From the NCBI RefSeq assembly GCF_006152115.1, contig NZ_VDFU01000006.1, positions 1 through 64,000 of the forward strand: a stretch of DNA of 64,000 nucleotides. Reading direction: 5' to 3'. The stretch comes from Rubellimicrobium rubrum. Its GTDB lineage: Bacteria > Pseudomonadota > Alphaproteobacteria > Rhodobacterales > Rhodobacteraceae. Both the position numbers and the translations under genes were made by a program. The first letter of the stretch is position 1. The number at the start of each line of letters is the position of its first letter. The notes beneath the pieces are model-generated. The model searched no databases and had not been told where the DNA came from. It saw nothing but the letters and a program-made list of their open reading frames with translations. Shown here piece by piece: positions 13,738-22,586 of the stretch.

Positions 13738-14819
13738 CAAGCGGCCACCTTTCTGATCCACTGGTCCACGGCCACGGCCACGATGATGAGAAGGCCGATG
13801 AAGAAGAAGGTCCATTGCGGGTCGACGCCCAGAAGGCGCAGCCCCAGCGAGAAGACCCCGACGATGAGGGCCCCGAAGAGCGCCCCCCAGATGGAGCCCC
13901 GCCCGCCAAAGAGCGAGATGCCCCCGATCACCACGGCCGTAATGGACTGGATGTTGAGTTCGGCCCCCGAGGTCGGCGAAACCGATCCGATCCGACCGAT
14001 CAGGGCCCAGCCGGCAAAGGCGCAGATCAGGCCCGACAGCGCATAAACCGAGATCAGCGTTCCCCGGACGTTCACGCCCGACAACTGGGCCGCGTCCGGA
14101 TCGTCGCCCACGGCATAGACATGGCGGCCCCAGGCGGTGCTCCGCAGCGCATAGGACAGAACAGCGATCAGCAGGATCATGAAGATCACACCAAAGGTGA
14201 AGGTCGCACCCCCGCGGCCATTCTCATCGGCGCCGATCTTGAACGTGCTGGCAAAGAACTGGAGCAGGGGCGCCCTATCCTCGATGTCCTGGGCGCGGAT
14301 AGTCTCGTTGGCCGAGTAGAGGAAGTTGGTGGCGAGGATGATCTGCCAGGTACCCAACGTAACGATGAACGGGGGCAGCTTCATCACCGCCACCAGCCAG
14401 CCGTTGATGGTTCCAAGCGCGGTCCCGACCCCAAGTCCGCACAGGACCGCTAACGGCACGGGGATGCCATACCGAAAGGCGAACTGGCCCATGACGACCG
14501 AGGACAGAACCGCGATGGCCCCGACCGAGAGGTCGATTCCAGCCGTCATGATGACCAGCGTCTGCGCCGCCGCGACGATCCCCACGAGCTGCACCTGCTG
14601 AAGGATGAGCGTGAGCGTTGCCGCCGAAAAGAAGCGCGTTCCGACCAACCCGGCGAAAAGCAGGATCGAAACCATCAGCACGATCAGAGGCACAAGGGAC
14701 GGCGCCGAATGAAGTGCGTGCTGGAAACGCTTGATCAGGGTCTTGTCTTCGTGGAACTCGGCCACCGCCTCGGTGCGGCGCTCCTTGACCACGGCTTCGA
14801 AGTTGTCGGTGCCGCTCAT
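13737..14819 (-). CDS. frcC: Fructose-type sugar ABC transporter permease
   Basis: A 360-residue inner-membrane permease of the BPD_transp_2 (RbsC/FrcC) family. After a charged cytoplasmic N-terminus of about 40 residues it has roughly ten hydrophobic segments. Family landmarks include VIMTAGIDLSVGAI and ALSGLICAFAG, then INIQS-type and GGISLFGGRGSIWG sequences. It pairs with FrcA and the periplasmic FrcB. A 119-base gap containing a stem-loop separates it from frcB, consistent with higher expression of the binding protein. The start at 14819 has an upstream GGAGGA ribosome site. Confidence 0.9.
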   Translation of the reverse strand: MSGTDNFEAVVKERRTEAVAEFHEDKTLIKRFQHALHSAPSLVPLIVLMVSILLFAGLVGTRFFSAATLTLILQQVQLVGIVAAAQTLVIMTAGIDLSVGAIAVLSSVVMGQFAFRYGIPVPLAVLCGLGVGTALGTINGWLVAVMKLPPFIVTLGTWQIILATNFLYSANETIRAQDIEDRAPLLQFFASTFKIGADENGRGGATFTFGVIFMILLIAVLSYALRSTAWGRHVYAVGDDPDAAQLSGVNVRGTLISVYALSGLICAFAGWALIGRIGSVSPTSGAELNIQSITAVVIGGISLFGGRGSIWGALFGALIVGVFSLGLRLLGVDPQWTFFFIGLLIIVAVAVDQWIRKVAA

Positions 14820-14859
14820 GCGTTCTCCTCCGGGCGAGGGTTTGTTCCCCCTGATGTGC

Positions 14860-14885
14860 CTGGGGCGGACCGAAGCCCGCCCCAG
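14860..14885 (-). promoter_or_regulatory. Intercistronic stem-loop between frcB and frcC
   Basis: CTGGGGCGG / CCGCCCCAG is a perfect 9-bp stem with an 8-base loop. There is no T-run after it on the minus strand, so it looks like a partial terminator or 3' stabiliser of the frcB transcript. Such elements are common after binding-protein genes. Confidence 0.55.
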
Positions 14886-14938
14886 TTCCGATCAGTGTGA
14901 GGCGAGACCGCCTTCGCGATCAAGCCTCATGCCAAGGC

Positions 14939-15955
14939 TCAACCCCAGCAGAGCTCCAGGCCTTCTTCGACCGAGATCGACTCGACGCCGTCGACCGGCG
15001 CACCGGTTACCAGCGCAACGCCGGTGTCGTAGAAGTCCTTGCCCTCGGTGGGCTCGGGCAGGGTGCCGTCGGCGGCGAACTGGGCGATCGCCTCGACTCC
15101 GAGGGCGGCCATCTGCAGCGGGTACTGCTGCGAGGTGGCGCCGATCACGCCGTCCTGCACGTTCTGCACACCGGGGCAGCCACCATCCACGGAGACGATC
15201 AGCACGTCGCTCTCACGGCCGATAGCCTGGAGAGCCTGATAGGCGCCGGCGGCCGAGGGCTCGTTGATGGTGTAGACGACGTTGATGTCGGGGTTCGTGG
15301 CGAGGAGGTTCTCCATCGCGCGACGGCCGCCTTCCTCGTTGCCCTGAGTGACATCGTGGCCGACGATGCGGGGGTCGTCCTCGTCACCGATGACGGCAGC
15401 GTCCTTGGTGTCGATCCCGAAGCCCTGCATGAAGCCCTGGTCGCGGAGCACGTCCACGGTGGGTTGGCTCACGTCGAGGTCGAGGAAGGCGATCTTGGCG
15501 TCGGCGGTCGCATCGCCGAGCGTGGCGGCAGCCCACTGGCCGATCAGCAGACCCGCCTGAAAGTTGTCGGTCGCGAAGGTCGCGTCAGCCGCGTCGATCG
15601 GGTTCAGCGGCGTGTCGAGCGCGATCACCAAGAGGCCGGCGTCACGGGCGGCCTGCACAGAGTCCACGATGGCGGCGGTGTCGGAGGCGGCGATCAGGAT
15701 CCCCGAGGCACCGTTGGCGATGCAGGTCTCGATGGCCTGGACCTGGGACTCGTGGTCGCCGTCCTCGCGGCCCGCATAGGCGTTCAGCGTGATGCCGAGC
15801 TCGGCGGCCTTGGCCTCGGCGCCTTCGCGCATCTTCACGAAGAACGGGTTCGTTTCCGTCTTGGTGATCAGGCAGGCCGACGTGCCTTCCTGGGCGGCGG
15901 CGGCGCCGGACATGGCGATGACCGCCAGCGCGGAGCCGGCAAGAAGCTTCTTCAT
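14939..15955 (-). CDS. frcB: Fructose-type sugar ABC transporter, periplasmic binding protein
   Basis: A 338-residue periplasmic binding protein of the ribose/fructose (PBP type 1) family. It begins with a signal peptide, [20 protein letters not shown], with probable cleavage after AAAQ. Sugar-binding landmarks include [16 protein letters not shown] and VSVDGGCPG, as in FrcB-like proteins. The start at 15955 is chosen because it begins the signal peptide; upstream in-frame codons add an arginine-rich non-signal stretch. First gene of the frc operon, with a promoter-like site at 16039-16066 and a palindrome next to it. Confidence 0.92.
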   Translation of the reverse strand: MKKLLAGSALAVIAMSGAAAAQEGTSACLITKTETNPFFVKMREGAEAKAAELGITLNAYAGREDGDHESQVQAIETCIANGASGILIAASDTAAIVDSVQAARDAGLLVIALDTPLNPIDAADATFATDNFQAGLLIGQWAAATLGDATADAKIAFLDLDVSQPTVDVLRDQGFMQGFGIDTKDAAVIGDEDDPRIVGHDVTQGNEEGGRRAMENLLATNPDINVVYTINEPSAAGAYQALQAIGRESDVLIVSVDGGCPGVQNVQDGVIGATSQQYPLQMAALGVEAIAQFAADGTLPEPTEGKDFYDTGVALVTGAPVDGVESISVEEGLELCWG

Positions 15956-16038
15956 AGGTTCAGTCCTCCCAGACTTACGGCGCAGGTCTTCCGACCCGCA
16001 TCCATCCCGCGCCTCCTTGGCGTCGGGAACGGTCGTAG

Positions 16039-16066
16039 GAGATACCGAACCCAGCCTTGGCGTCAA
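16039..16066 (-). promoter_or_regulatory. Candidate sigma-70 promoter of frcB
   Basis: On the minus strand TTGACG (16066-16061) and TATCTC (16044-16039) are spaced by 16 bases. This would start transcription about 75 bases before the frcB ATG. The palindrome at 16081-16094 lies just upstream of the -35 box. Confidence 0.5.
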
Positions 16067-16074
16067 TATGTTTG

Positions 16075-16099
16075 TCAGCTTGATTTATTAATCAGCTTG
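16075..16099. promoter_or_regulatory. Candidate operator between frcB and its ROK regulator
   Basis: TGATT-TATT-AATCA (16081-16094) is a perfect 5+5 inverted repeat, extended by AGCT/AGC flanks with one base offset. The octamer TCAGCTTG also occurs twice in direct orientation (16075-16082 and 16092-16099), 17 bases apart. AT-rich palindromes between a ROK regulator and its target operon are typical operators of that family. Binding is inferred. Confidence 0.5.
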
Positions 16100-16127
16100 G
16101 CCATGTTCAGGCCAAGGAGGACGCACG

Positions 16128-17327
16128 ATGACAACGGGCGCGGTGCGCAGCCTGAGCGCTGGCGTGAACCAGCAGGGGCTGCGCGACCACAATGAACGAC
16201 TGATCCTGTCCACCTTGCAACGGCACGGGCCGCTGCCGGGCAGTGACCTGGCTCGGGTGGCGGGGCTTTCGGCACAGACCGTGTCCGTGATCCTGAGGGA
16301 GTTGGAGCGGGACGGGCTCGTCCGGCGGGGTCTGCCCCAGCGGGGCCGTGTCGGAAAGCCCCGGGTGCCCATGAGCCTCGTGGCCGATGGAGCGTTCTCA
16401 GTGGGGCTCAAGATCGGCCGCCGCAGCGCGGATCTCCTCCTGTCGGATCTGACAGGTGGCATCAGGGCGCAACTCCAGACCACCTACCGCTGGCCGGTGC
16501 CTCGGGACGTGTTCGGTTTCCTCAGCGAGGGGCTGGGACGGTTCCTGCGCGAGACAATCCCTGAATCGGCCGACCGCGTCGCAGGCATCGGGATCGCCAA
16601 GCCCTATGAGATCTGGGACTGGCATGCCGCCATCGGCGCTCCCGACAAGGTTCTGGATGCGTGGCGCGAGGTCGACTACGCCGCCGCCGTCGCGGAGTTC
16701 TCGCCCCTGCCTGTCTTCTTGGAGAACGATGGAACGGCCGCCTGTCGGGCCGAGCACATCTATGGCCGCGGCCGGGAGTTCCGCGATCTTGCGTACTTCT
16801 TCATAGGGAGCTTCATCGGCGGTGGCGTTGTCCTGAACCATTCGGTGTTCGAGGGAGCGTTCGGGAATTCCGGGGCATTCGGATCGCTCCTTGTGCCCGG
16901 AACCGACCGGTCGGACCGGCAACTCATCGACACCGCATCGCTGTTCCTGCTGGAGGACGCCCTGCACCGGACGGGCCAGCCATCCGACCGGCTGTGGGCA
17001 CAGCCCCAGGACTGGACAGGGCTGGCCGGAGCCTTGGACGACTGGATCCGGCAGACCGCGCGCCAGCTGGCCCGGGCGGCCGTCACGGTCTGCGCCGTGA
17101 TCGACTTCGAGGCCGTGCTGATCGACGGCGCGTTCCCCGCCGAGGTGCGGACGCGATTGGTGGACGAAACGCGCAAGGAACTGCTGACGCTCGATACGCG
17201 GGGCTTGGCGCCTATCCGGATCGAGGAAGGTCAGGTCGGTGGCAATGCGCGCGCCCTTGGGGCTGCGACCGCGCCGATCTTTGCGCGCTATCTCCTCAAC
17301 ACGCATGGAACAGCGGTTTCGGCGTAG
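16128..17327 (+). CDS. ROK-family transcriptional regulator of the frc operon
   Basis: A 399-residue protein with an N-terminal winged-helix domain (about residues 20-80; SDLARVAGLSAQTVSVILRELE) and a C-terminal ROK sugar-kinase fold. The sugar-site motif ENDGTAA is present. The usual ROK zinc motif (GEIGH followed by CxCGxxGC) is absent; the region reads GNSGAFGSLLVPG. It is divergent from frcB with a palindrome between, so it most likely senses the imported sugar and represses frc. Orthologues have been called FrcR. Kinase activity is unlikely. The stop is 33 bases from the convergent AlkD-like gene. Confidence 0.88.
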   Translation: MTTGAVRSLSAGVNQQGLRDHNERLILSTLQRHGPLPGSDLARVAGLSAQTVSVILRELERDGLVRRGLPQRGRVGKPRVPMSLVADGAFSVGLKIGRRSADLLLSDLTGGIRAQLQTTYRWPVPRDVFGFLSEGLGRFLRETIPESADRVAGIGIAKPYEIWDWHAAIGAPDKVLDAWREVDYAAAVAEFSPLPVFLENDGTAACRAEHIYGRGREFRDLAYFFIGSFIGGGVVLNHSVFEGAFGNSGAFGSLLVPGTDRSDRQLIDTASLFLLEDALHRTGQPSDRLWAQPQDWTGLAGALDDWIRQTARQLARAAVTVCAVIDFEAVLIDGAFPAEVRTRLVDETRKELLTLDTRGLAPIRIEEGQVGGNARALGAATAPIFARYLLNTHGTAVSA

Positions 17328-17360
17328 CATGCCGGCGCTGCGCGGGCTGGCCTTTCGGGT

Positions 17361-18044
17361 TTAGACCGCGAGGTGGAGCGCGGCTTCCTTTCGGGCAAAG
17401 CCCTTCATTCCGGAACCGTGTGCCTTCAGCCATGTCCGGACCCGATCAGGGTCTCGTTTCGACAGATCGCGCAGCCACCACGCGATGGCCTTCTGGATGA
17501 ACCACTCCCGGTCCGGCACCAGCGCCGCGCACCAGCCAAGCACCCGCTCGCGTACCGCGATCTCATCGGGCTTCGGAAACCGGTTCTTGGTCCAGGGCAG
17601 CGTCATGACCAGCGCGGCGCGACGGCTCCATATATGGTCCGACTCGATCCAGGTTTCCACCTCGTCAAGGCGCCGCGGATCGCTGACAAGCCTCCTCCCA
17701 CCGGCGCTGGCGACGTGATCCGCGATGGCCCAAGCGTCGAAGTCGGGGACCCACGACGCGATCAAGCGCCAGGCTGGCTCGTCGTCTGGGCGGATCCGGG
17801 CTTGCGTGAGGAGCTTGGCTGCGGCGATGCGCGCTTCGTGGATGTCCGTGGTCCACAGCGCGGCGGCCAACGCGATCCTGTCTTCCAGGGTGGCCCCCTC
17901 GCGCCAGTGGTCGGCGAGTTCGGTGATTTCCGGAACGGACACCCCCAGGTAGCGGCGGGGTGCCTTGTGGTAGGCGGCCATCTCGGCTGCCCTGGTTTCG
18001 TCGGCGCGGGCCGATATGGTGGCAAGAGCCTCTTCGACCGTCAT
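17361..18044 (-). CDS. DNA alkylation repair (AlkD-like HEAT-repeat) protein
   Basis: A 227-residue all-helical protein resembling the DNA alkylation repair (AlkD) family. Landmarks include YLGVSVPEITELA, LWTTDIHEAR, WVPDFDAWAIAD, SDHIWSRRAALVM and the closing FIQKAIAWWLRDLSKRDP. AlkD proteins excise N3- and N7-alkylpurines using stacked HEAT-like helices that grip DNA. The start at 18044 forms an ATGA overlap with the upstream gene; a longer reading frame would lie inside that gene. It is the last gene of a four-gene minus-strand operon starting at glmU, whose members are otherwise unrelated. Confidence 0.8.
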   Translation of the reverse strand: MTVEEALATISARADETRAAEMAAYHKAPRRYLGVSVPEITELADHWREGATLEDRIALAAALWTTDIHEARIAAAKLLTQARIRPDDEPAWRLIASWVPDFDAWAIADHVASAGGRRLVSDPRRLDEVETWIESDHIWSRRAALVMTLPWTKNRFPKPDEIAVRERVLGWCAALVPDREWFIQKAIAWWLRDLSKRDPDRVRTWLKAHGSGMKGFARKEAALHLAV

Positions 18045-18583
18045 TCGGGGAGGCCGGTTGGAAAGCCGTCGATGCTGCGACGGTTCTTCTCCTGCCAGTA
18101 CCGCTCGACTCCGTCTTCGCCCTTGGCCTCCGCCCACTGGTTCAGCGTGTCGCGCTCGGACCGGAAATCCATGAAGGGCACGGCATAGCCGCAGGACGTC
18201 TGAACCAACTCGACGGACATGTCGAAAATCTGACGCACCCCGGGCTCAGGCGGGAAAAGGGCATCCATCAGGTCCCATCCTGGCTCGTCTCGGTGGATCA
18301 CACTGGCCGTGCCATAGGCGCGCAGGATCAACGGACGGGTCGTGAACGAGCACCACATCACCGTCATGCGATTGGCCCTGAGCAGATGTGCCGCCGTTTC
18401 ATTGCCAGAGCCGGTCAGGTTCCGCCACGCCAAACGGTTCGGGCCAAGGATGCGAAGCGAGTCGCGACCCTTTGGCGATACGTTCACATGCCCGTCCGGC
18501 GCGGCCGTTGCGACGAAATAGATGGCCTGATCCTTGATGAATGCCTCATGGGCGGCTTCGAAGCTACTGAACTGCTTGGCCAT
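18041..18583 (-). CDS. Pyridoxamine 5'-phosphate oxidase-fold flavoprotein
   Basis: A 180-residue split-barrel protein of the pyridoxamine 5'-phosphate oxidase family. The N-terminal half reads IYFVATAAPDGHVNVSPKG and LAWRNLTGSGNE, a common FMN- or F420-binding pattern. It lacks the C-terminal PNPOx dimerisation domain of PdxH, so it is a general family member of unknown substrate rather than PdxH. Its ATG directly follows the glmS TGA on the transcript order glmU-glmS-this gene-alkD-like, which suggests co-transcription without showing a shared pathway. Confidence 0.8.
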   Translation of the reverse strand: MAKQFSSFEAAHEAFIKDQAIYFVATAAPDGHVNVSPKGRDSLRILGPNRLAWRNLTGSGNETAAHLLRANRMTVMWCSFTTRPLILRAYGTASVIHRDEPGWDLMDALFPPEPGVRQIFDMSVELVQTSCGYAVPFMDFRSERDTLNQWAEAKGEDGVERYWQEKNRRSIDGFPTGLPE

Positions 18584-20404
18584 TCATTCCACCGTGACGC
18601 TCTTGGCAAGGTTGCGTGGCTGGTCCACGTCGGTGCCTTTCGCCATGGCCGTGTGATAGGCCAGAAGCTGTGCAGGCACGGCATATAGAATCGGAGCCCA
18701 GAGGTCGGCGACATCCGGCATGACCAGTGTTTCCCACACGCCATGAGAGGCTGCCGCAGCCCCCGCGCGGTCCGTAATCAGGAGCACGCGCCCGCCTCGG
18801 GCCATCACCTCCTGCATGTTGGACACGGTCTTATCGAACAGCTCGTCATGCGGGGCCATGACGATAACGGGCACCGACTTGTCCACCAAGGCGATTGGCC
18901 CGTGCTTCAGTTCGCCTGACGCGTAGGCTTCGGCATGGATGTAGCTGATTTCTTTCAGCTTCAGCGCTCCTTCAAGGGCAAGGGGGAACATTCGCCCCCG
19001 CCCAAGGAAGAGAACGTCCCTTGCTTCTGCCAGCCTGGTTGCGATGCGGGCCGCCTCGTCGCTGATCGACAGGGCATGGTTCACCAGACCCGGCAAGGCC
19101 CGCAGGCTTTCGACCTGCTCAGCATAGGCGGCTCCGTCGAGGCGTCCCCGTTGCCGTGCAGCTTCGAGGGCAAGAACCCCCAGGACGAGCAACTGGCACG
19201 AGAAGGCCTTGGTTGACGCGACGCCGATCTCGGGTCCGGCCAGAATGGGCAGCGCAAGGTCCGACTCTCGGGCGATGGAGCTTTCCGCGACATTTACCAC
19301 ACACAGAATCCGATCCGCCTTGCCGCGGCAGTAGCGCAGGGCGGCCAAGGTGTCCGCGGTCTCACCCGACTGGCTCACGAACAACGCGGTGGTCCGGGCG
19401 GCCAGGGGAGGTTCGCGGTAACGGAACTCCGATGCGACATCGATATCGACCGGCAGACCGGCCAGTTGCTCGAACCAGTACTTGGCGACGTGGCAGGCGT
19501 AGGACGCCGTTCCGCAGGCGACCATCGTCAGCCGATCCACTCCGGTAAAGTCGATGCCGGGCTCGGGCAGGCGAATGGCGCCGTCGTCGCTCAGGTAAAA
19601 TGACAGGGCGCTGGTCAGCCGGGAAGGCTGTTCGGCAATTTCCTTCGCCATGAAGTGCCGGTGCCCTGCCTTGTCCACCTGTGCGGCGTCGATGTGGATC
19701 GTCTTGACCGGACGGTTGGCGAGACGACCGCCGCTGTCCATGATCCGTGCTCCCGAGCGGGTCACAACGGCTCGATCGCTTTCTTCGAGGTATGTGATCC
19801 TGGAGGTCATGGGCGCGAGTGCGATGGCGTCGCTGCCGACGAACATCTCTCCGTCGCCGTGTCCGATGGCCAGCGGAGAGCCTTTCCGGGCGGCGATCAT
19901 CAGATCCTCTTCGCCCTCGAACAGGAACAGGAGCGCATAAGCTCCGTGAAGCCGCGCCAGCGTGAGCTCGACGGCATCCTCCGGACTTGCTCCTTCGGAC
20001 AGAAAGTGATTGGCGAGCATCGCGACCGTTTCGGTGTCCGTGTCCGACTCGTGCGACAGGCCGCGCCCGGCCAGCCATTCGCGCAGTTCGCGAAAGTTCT
20101 CGATGATCCCGTTGTGAACGACGGAGACGCGTCCCGCGCTGTGCGGATGCGCGTTGCGGATTGACGGCACGCCATGGGTCGCCCAGCGGGTGTGACCGAT
20201 ACCCGCCTTGCCGGCCAGCGGTTCGTGGACAAGGAGATCGGACAGGTTCACTAGCTTGCCTACCGCGCGACGGCGGTCCAAGTGCCCGTCGTTGATGGTG
20301 GCGATACCCGCGCTGTCATAGCCCCGATATTCGAGCCGCTTGAGGGACTCGACCAGTAGTGGCGCGACCTCGTGGGTGCCCAGGATTCCGACGATGCCGC
20401 ACAT
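18584..20404 (-). CDS. glmS: Glutamine-fructose-6-phosphate aminotransferase (isomerising)
   Basis: A 606-residue enzyme making glucosamine 6-phosphate from fructose 6-phosphate and glutamine, the first step to UDP-GlcNAc. After Met removal Cys1 of CGIVGIL is the glutaminase nucleophile. The glutaminase domain (residues 1-220, HTRWATHG) is followed by two SIS domains (VACGTASYACHVAKYWFE, VSQSGETADTLAALR) and ends in KSVTVE as usual. The start at 20404 lies 4 bases after the glmU stop. No glmS ribozyme can fit in that spacing, as expected outside Firmicutes. Confidence 0.97.
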   Translation of the reverse strand: MCGIVGILGTHEVAPLLVESLKRLEYRGYDSAGIATINDGHLDRRRAVGKLVNLSDLLVHEPLAGKAGIGHTRWATHGVPSIRNAHPHSAGRVSVVHNGIIENFRELREWLAGRGLSHESDTDTETVAMLANHFLSEGASPEDAVELTLARLHGAYALLFLFEGEEDLMIAARKGSPLAIGHGDGEMFVGSDAIALAPMTSRITYLEESDRAVVTRSGARIMDSGGRLANRPVKTIHIDAAQVDKAGHRHFMAKEIAEQPSRLTSALSFYLSDDGAIRLPEPGIDFTGVDRLTMVACGTASYACHVAKYWFEQLAGLPVDIDVASEFRYREPPLAARTTALFVSQSGETADTLAALRYCRGKADRILCVVNVAESSIARESDLALPILAGPEIGVASTKAFSCQLLVLGVLALEAARQRGRLDGAAYAEQVESLRALPGLVNHALSISDEAARIATRLAEARDVLFLGRGRMFPLALEGALKLKEISYIHAEAYASGELKHGPIALVDKSVPVIVMAPHDELFDKTVSNMQEVMARGGRVLLITDRAGAAAASHGVWETLVMPDVADLWAPILYAVPAQLLAYHTAMAKGTDVDQPRNLAKSVTVE

Positions 20405-20408
20405 GGTG

Positions 20409-21773
20409 TCAGGCCCCCGATCTGGCGGCCTTGAGGGCGCGCAATTTCTCGAACAACTTGGTGGCGAAAGCTGGCTTCTCGACCTGTCTGGCACGAGCGA
20501 GACCCAGCGAGCCGGGGGCGACATCCTTGGTGATGACCGAGCCCGAGGCCGTCATGGCGCCGTCCCCGATTCGTACGGGGGCAACCAGCATCGTGTCGGA
20601 CCCGATGAAGGCATCACGCCCGATGATCGTCCGGTGCTTGAACACGCCGTCGTAGTTGCAGGTGATGGTTCCCGCACCGATGTTCGTCCGCTCACCGACA
20701 TCGGCATCGCCGATGTAGCTCAGATGGTTGACCTTCGCACCTTCGCCGATTTGGGCCGCCTTGATCTCCACGAAGTTGCCGACATGGACGTCTTCGGCCA
20801 ATTCCGCTCCGGGGCGGAGCCGCGCAAAGGGTCCGACCGTAGCGCCCCTCGAGACGTGGCATCCCTCGAGATGCGAGAAGGCGCGGATGCGGGCTCCGCT
20901 CTCGACGGTGACGCCGGGGCCAAAGACGACGTTGGGCTCGATGATCGTGTCGCGGCCCACGAAGGTATCGTAGGCGAAGATCACCGTCTCGGGCGCCTGC
21001 ATGGAGACGCCGTCCTCCAGCGCCTGCGCGCGGATGCGGGCTTGGAAGGCGCGTTCGGCCGCCATGAGTTCGGCCCTGGAGTTGATGCCGAGCGTCTCGG
21101 GCTCCTCGCAGCGCACCACGGTCGTCGTCATCCCCCGACCCGCTGCGATCGCCACGACGTCGGGCAGATAGTACTCTCCGGCAGCGTTGTCGTTCCCCAC
21201 CTCGCGAAGGAGATCGAACAGGAACGTGCCCTCGGCGCAGACCACGCCAGAGTTGCAGAGCCGGATCGCGCGGGTCGCCGCATCCGCATCCTTCCACTCG
21301 ACGATCCGCTCCAGCACGTCGCCGTGCGTCACGAGCCGGCCGTAGCGGGCGTCCGAATCGGCAGTCTCGAAGCCAAGGACGACGATGTCGGCCCTGCTTC
21401 GCGCTTCCATCATCCGCTCCAGCGTCTCCGGCGTGACAAAGGGCGTGTCGCCATAAAGAACGATAACGTCGCCATCATGCTGGCCCAGCAGGTCGCGGGC
21501 CTGGAGAACGGCATGGGCCGTTCCAAGACGCTCGGCTTGATGCACGGTGGACACATCGGGATCGAAGGCGCGGGCGGCCTTCTCGACCTCGGCCGCGCCA
21601 ACGCCGGTGACTACCACCATCTGTTCCGGCGCCAGGGCTGCAGCCGAACGCATGGCATGGTGAAGCAGCGGCGCGGCTGCCAGTTCGTGCAGAACCTTGG
21701 GCCGTTCGGAATTCATCCGCGTGCCTGCACCTGCCGCTAGGATGATGACGCCCAGGCCTCCTGTCCCGCTCAT
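20409..21773 (-). CDS. glmU: Bifunctional UDP-GlcNAc pyrophosphorylase / GlcN-1-P acetyltransferase
   Basis: A 454-residue two-domain enzyme. The N-terminal uridylyltransferase domain has LAAGAGTRMNSERPKVLHE and the C-terminal domain is a left-handed beta-helix with hexapeptide repeats and the acetyltransferase segment GAGTITCNYDG. It converts glucosamine 1-phosphate to UDP-GlcNAc for peptidoglycan and lipopolysaccharide. It heads the minus-strand operon with glmS, so two non-adjacent steps of the same pathway are co-expressed; glmM is not in the window. Length matches the family (about 455). Confidence 0.97.
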   Translation of the reverse strand: MSGTGGLGVIILAAGAGTRMNSERPKVLHELAAAPLLHHAMRSAAALAPEQMVVVTGVGAAEVEKAARAFDPDVSTVHQAERLGTAHAVLQARDLLGQHDGDVIVLYGDTPFVTPETLERMMEARSRADIVVLGFETADSDARYGRLVTHGDVLERIVEWKDADAATRAIRLCNSGVVCAEGTFLFDLLREVGNDNAAGEYYLPDVVAIAAGRGMTTTVVRCEEPETLGINSRAELMAAERAFQARIRAQALEDGVSMQAPETVIFAYDTFVGRDTIIEPNVVFGPGVTVESGARIRAFSHLEGCHVSRGATVGPFARLRPGAELAEDVHVGNFVEIKAAQIGEGAKVNHLSYIGDADVGERTNIGAGTITCNYDGVFKHRTIIGRDAFIGSDTMLVAPVRIGDGAMTASGSVITKDVAPGSLGLARARQVEKPAFATKLFEKLRALKAARSGA

Positions 21774-21806
21774 GTCCGCCTCTTCTGCCCGTTCTGGTTG
21801 ACCGCC

Positions 21807-21835
21807 CTTCTATGCAACAGGTCGGGCCTTTCCAA
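21807..21835 (-). promoter_or_regulatory. Candidate promoter of glmU
   Basis: On the minus strand TTGGAA (21835-21830) and TAGAAG (21812-21807) are spaced 17 bases, about 34 bases before the glmU ATG. It is a moderate match to sigma-70 consensus in the 130-base divergent region shared with gph. Confidence 0.35.
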
Positions 21836-21903
21836 GCCTCAGGCCCTGGGCGGGGCTTCACATCCTCCTTCGCTCGGTTACAGCGGCCACAGGAGGTGCC
21901 TGC

Positions 21904-22575
21904 ATGACCCAAGGCCCGCGCACCGTGATCTTCGACCTCGACGGAACCCTCGCCGACACGAGCGGGGATCTCCTCGCCGCTGCGAACGGATGTTTCCGCG
22001 AACTGGGATTGGGCGACCTGCTGGACGACAGTGATGCCGGAGTAGCCCTTAAAGGGGGAAGAGCCATGCTCGCGCTCGGCCTGTCACGGGCCGGCATCAA
22101 TGACGAGGCGGAGATCGAGAGGCAGTATCCCCGTTTGTTGCGGCGCTACGCGGATGCGATCTGCCATCACACCCGGCTCTATCCCGGCGCGGTCACCGCT
22201 TTGCATCATCTGCGGGCTGCCGGCTATCGGACCGGGATATGCACCAACAAACCCGAGGGCCTGTCCGAGATCTTGCTCGACAAACTGGGGGTGCGGGACC
22301 TGTTCGACAGTCTCGTCGGTGCGGATACCCTGCCGGTCCGCAAGCCCGACCCGTTGCCGTTCCATGAAGCGGTGACGCGGGCCGGAGGCATCGGTTCCCG
22401 GGCCTGCCTCGTAGGGGACAGCGACACCGATCACCGCACCGCTCGGGCGGCCGGCGTCCCTTCTATCCTTGTGGCGTTTGGACCCTCCGGTGAGGACATG
22501 GCCGCGCTGGAGCCCGAAGTGCTGCTCTGCTCGTTCGAGGATCTGCCGGAGGTCGTGGACAACCTGAACCTCTGA
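21904..22575 (+). CDS. gph: Phosphoglycolate phosphatase-like HAD hydrolase
   Basis: A 223-residue HAD hydrolase. Motif I is FDLDGTLADTS with the nucleophile Asp, motif II is CTNKP, motif III contributes Lys in VRKPDPLPF and motif IV is LVGDSDTDHRTA. The cap domain type and length match Gph, which removes 2-phosphoglycolate arising from DNA damage repair and photorespiration-like chemistry. Other small phosphate esters are possible substrates. It is divergent from glmU and ends 7 bases from the convergent creA gene. The ribosome site AGGAGG precedes the ATG closely. Confidence 0.88.
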   Translation: MTQGPRTVIFDLDGTLADTSGDLLAAANGCFRELGLGDLLDDSDAGVALKGGRAMLALGLSRAGINDEAEIERQYPRLLRRYADAICHHTRLYPGAVTALHHLRAAGYRTGICTNKPEGLSEILLDKLGVRDLFDSLVGADTLPVRKPDPLPFHEAVTRAGGIGSRACLVGDSDTDHRTARAAGVPSILVAFGPSGEDMAALEPEVLLCSFEDLPEVVDNLNL

Positions 22576-22586
22576 CCCGGGTTCAG
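22564..22586. terminator. Small hairpin across the gph and creA stops
   Basis: CTGAACC / GGTTCAG is a 7-bp perfect stem with a 9-base loop that overlaps both convergent stop codons. With only 7 bases between the genes, it is the only candidate terminator there. There is no clear T-run. Confidence 0.35.

Noticed and set aside
20405-20408. Possible glmS ribozyme
   Set aside because: Only four bases separate glmU and glmS, leaving no room, and glmS ribozymes are known from Gram-positive bacteria.
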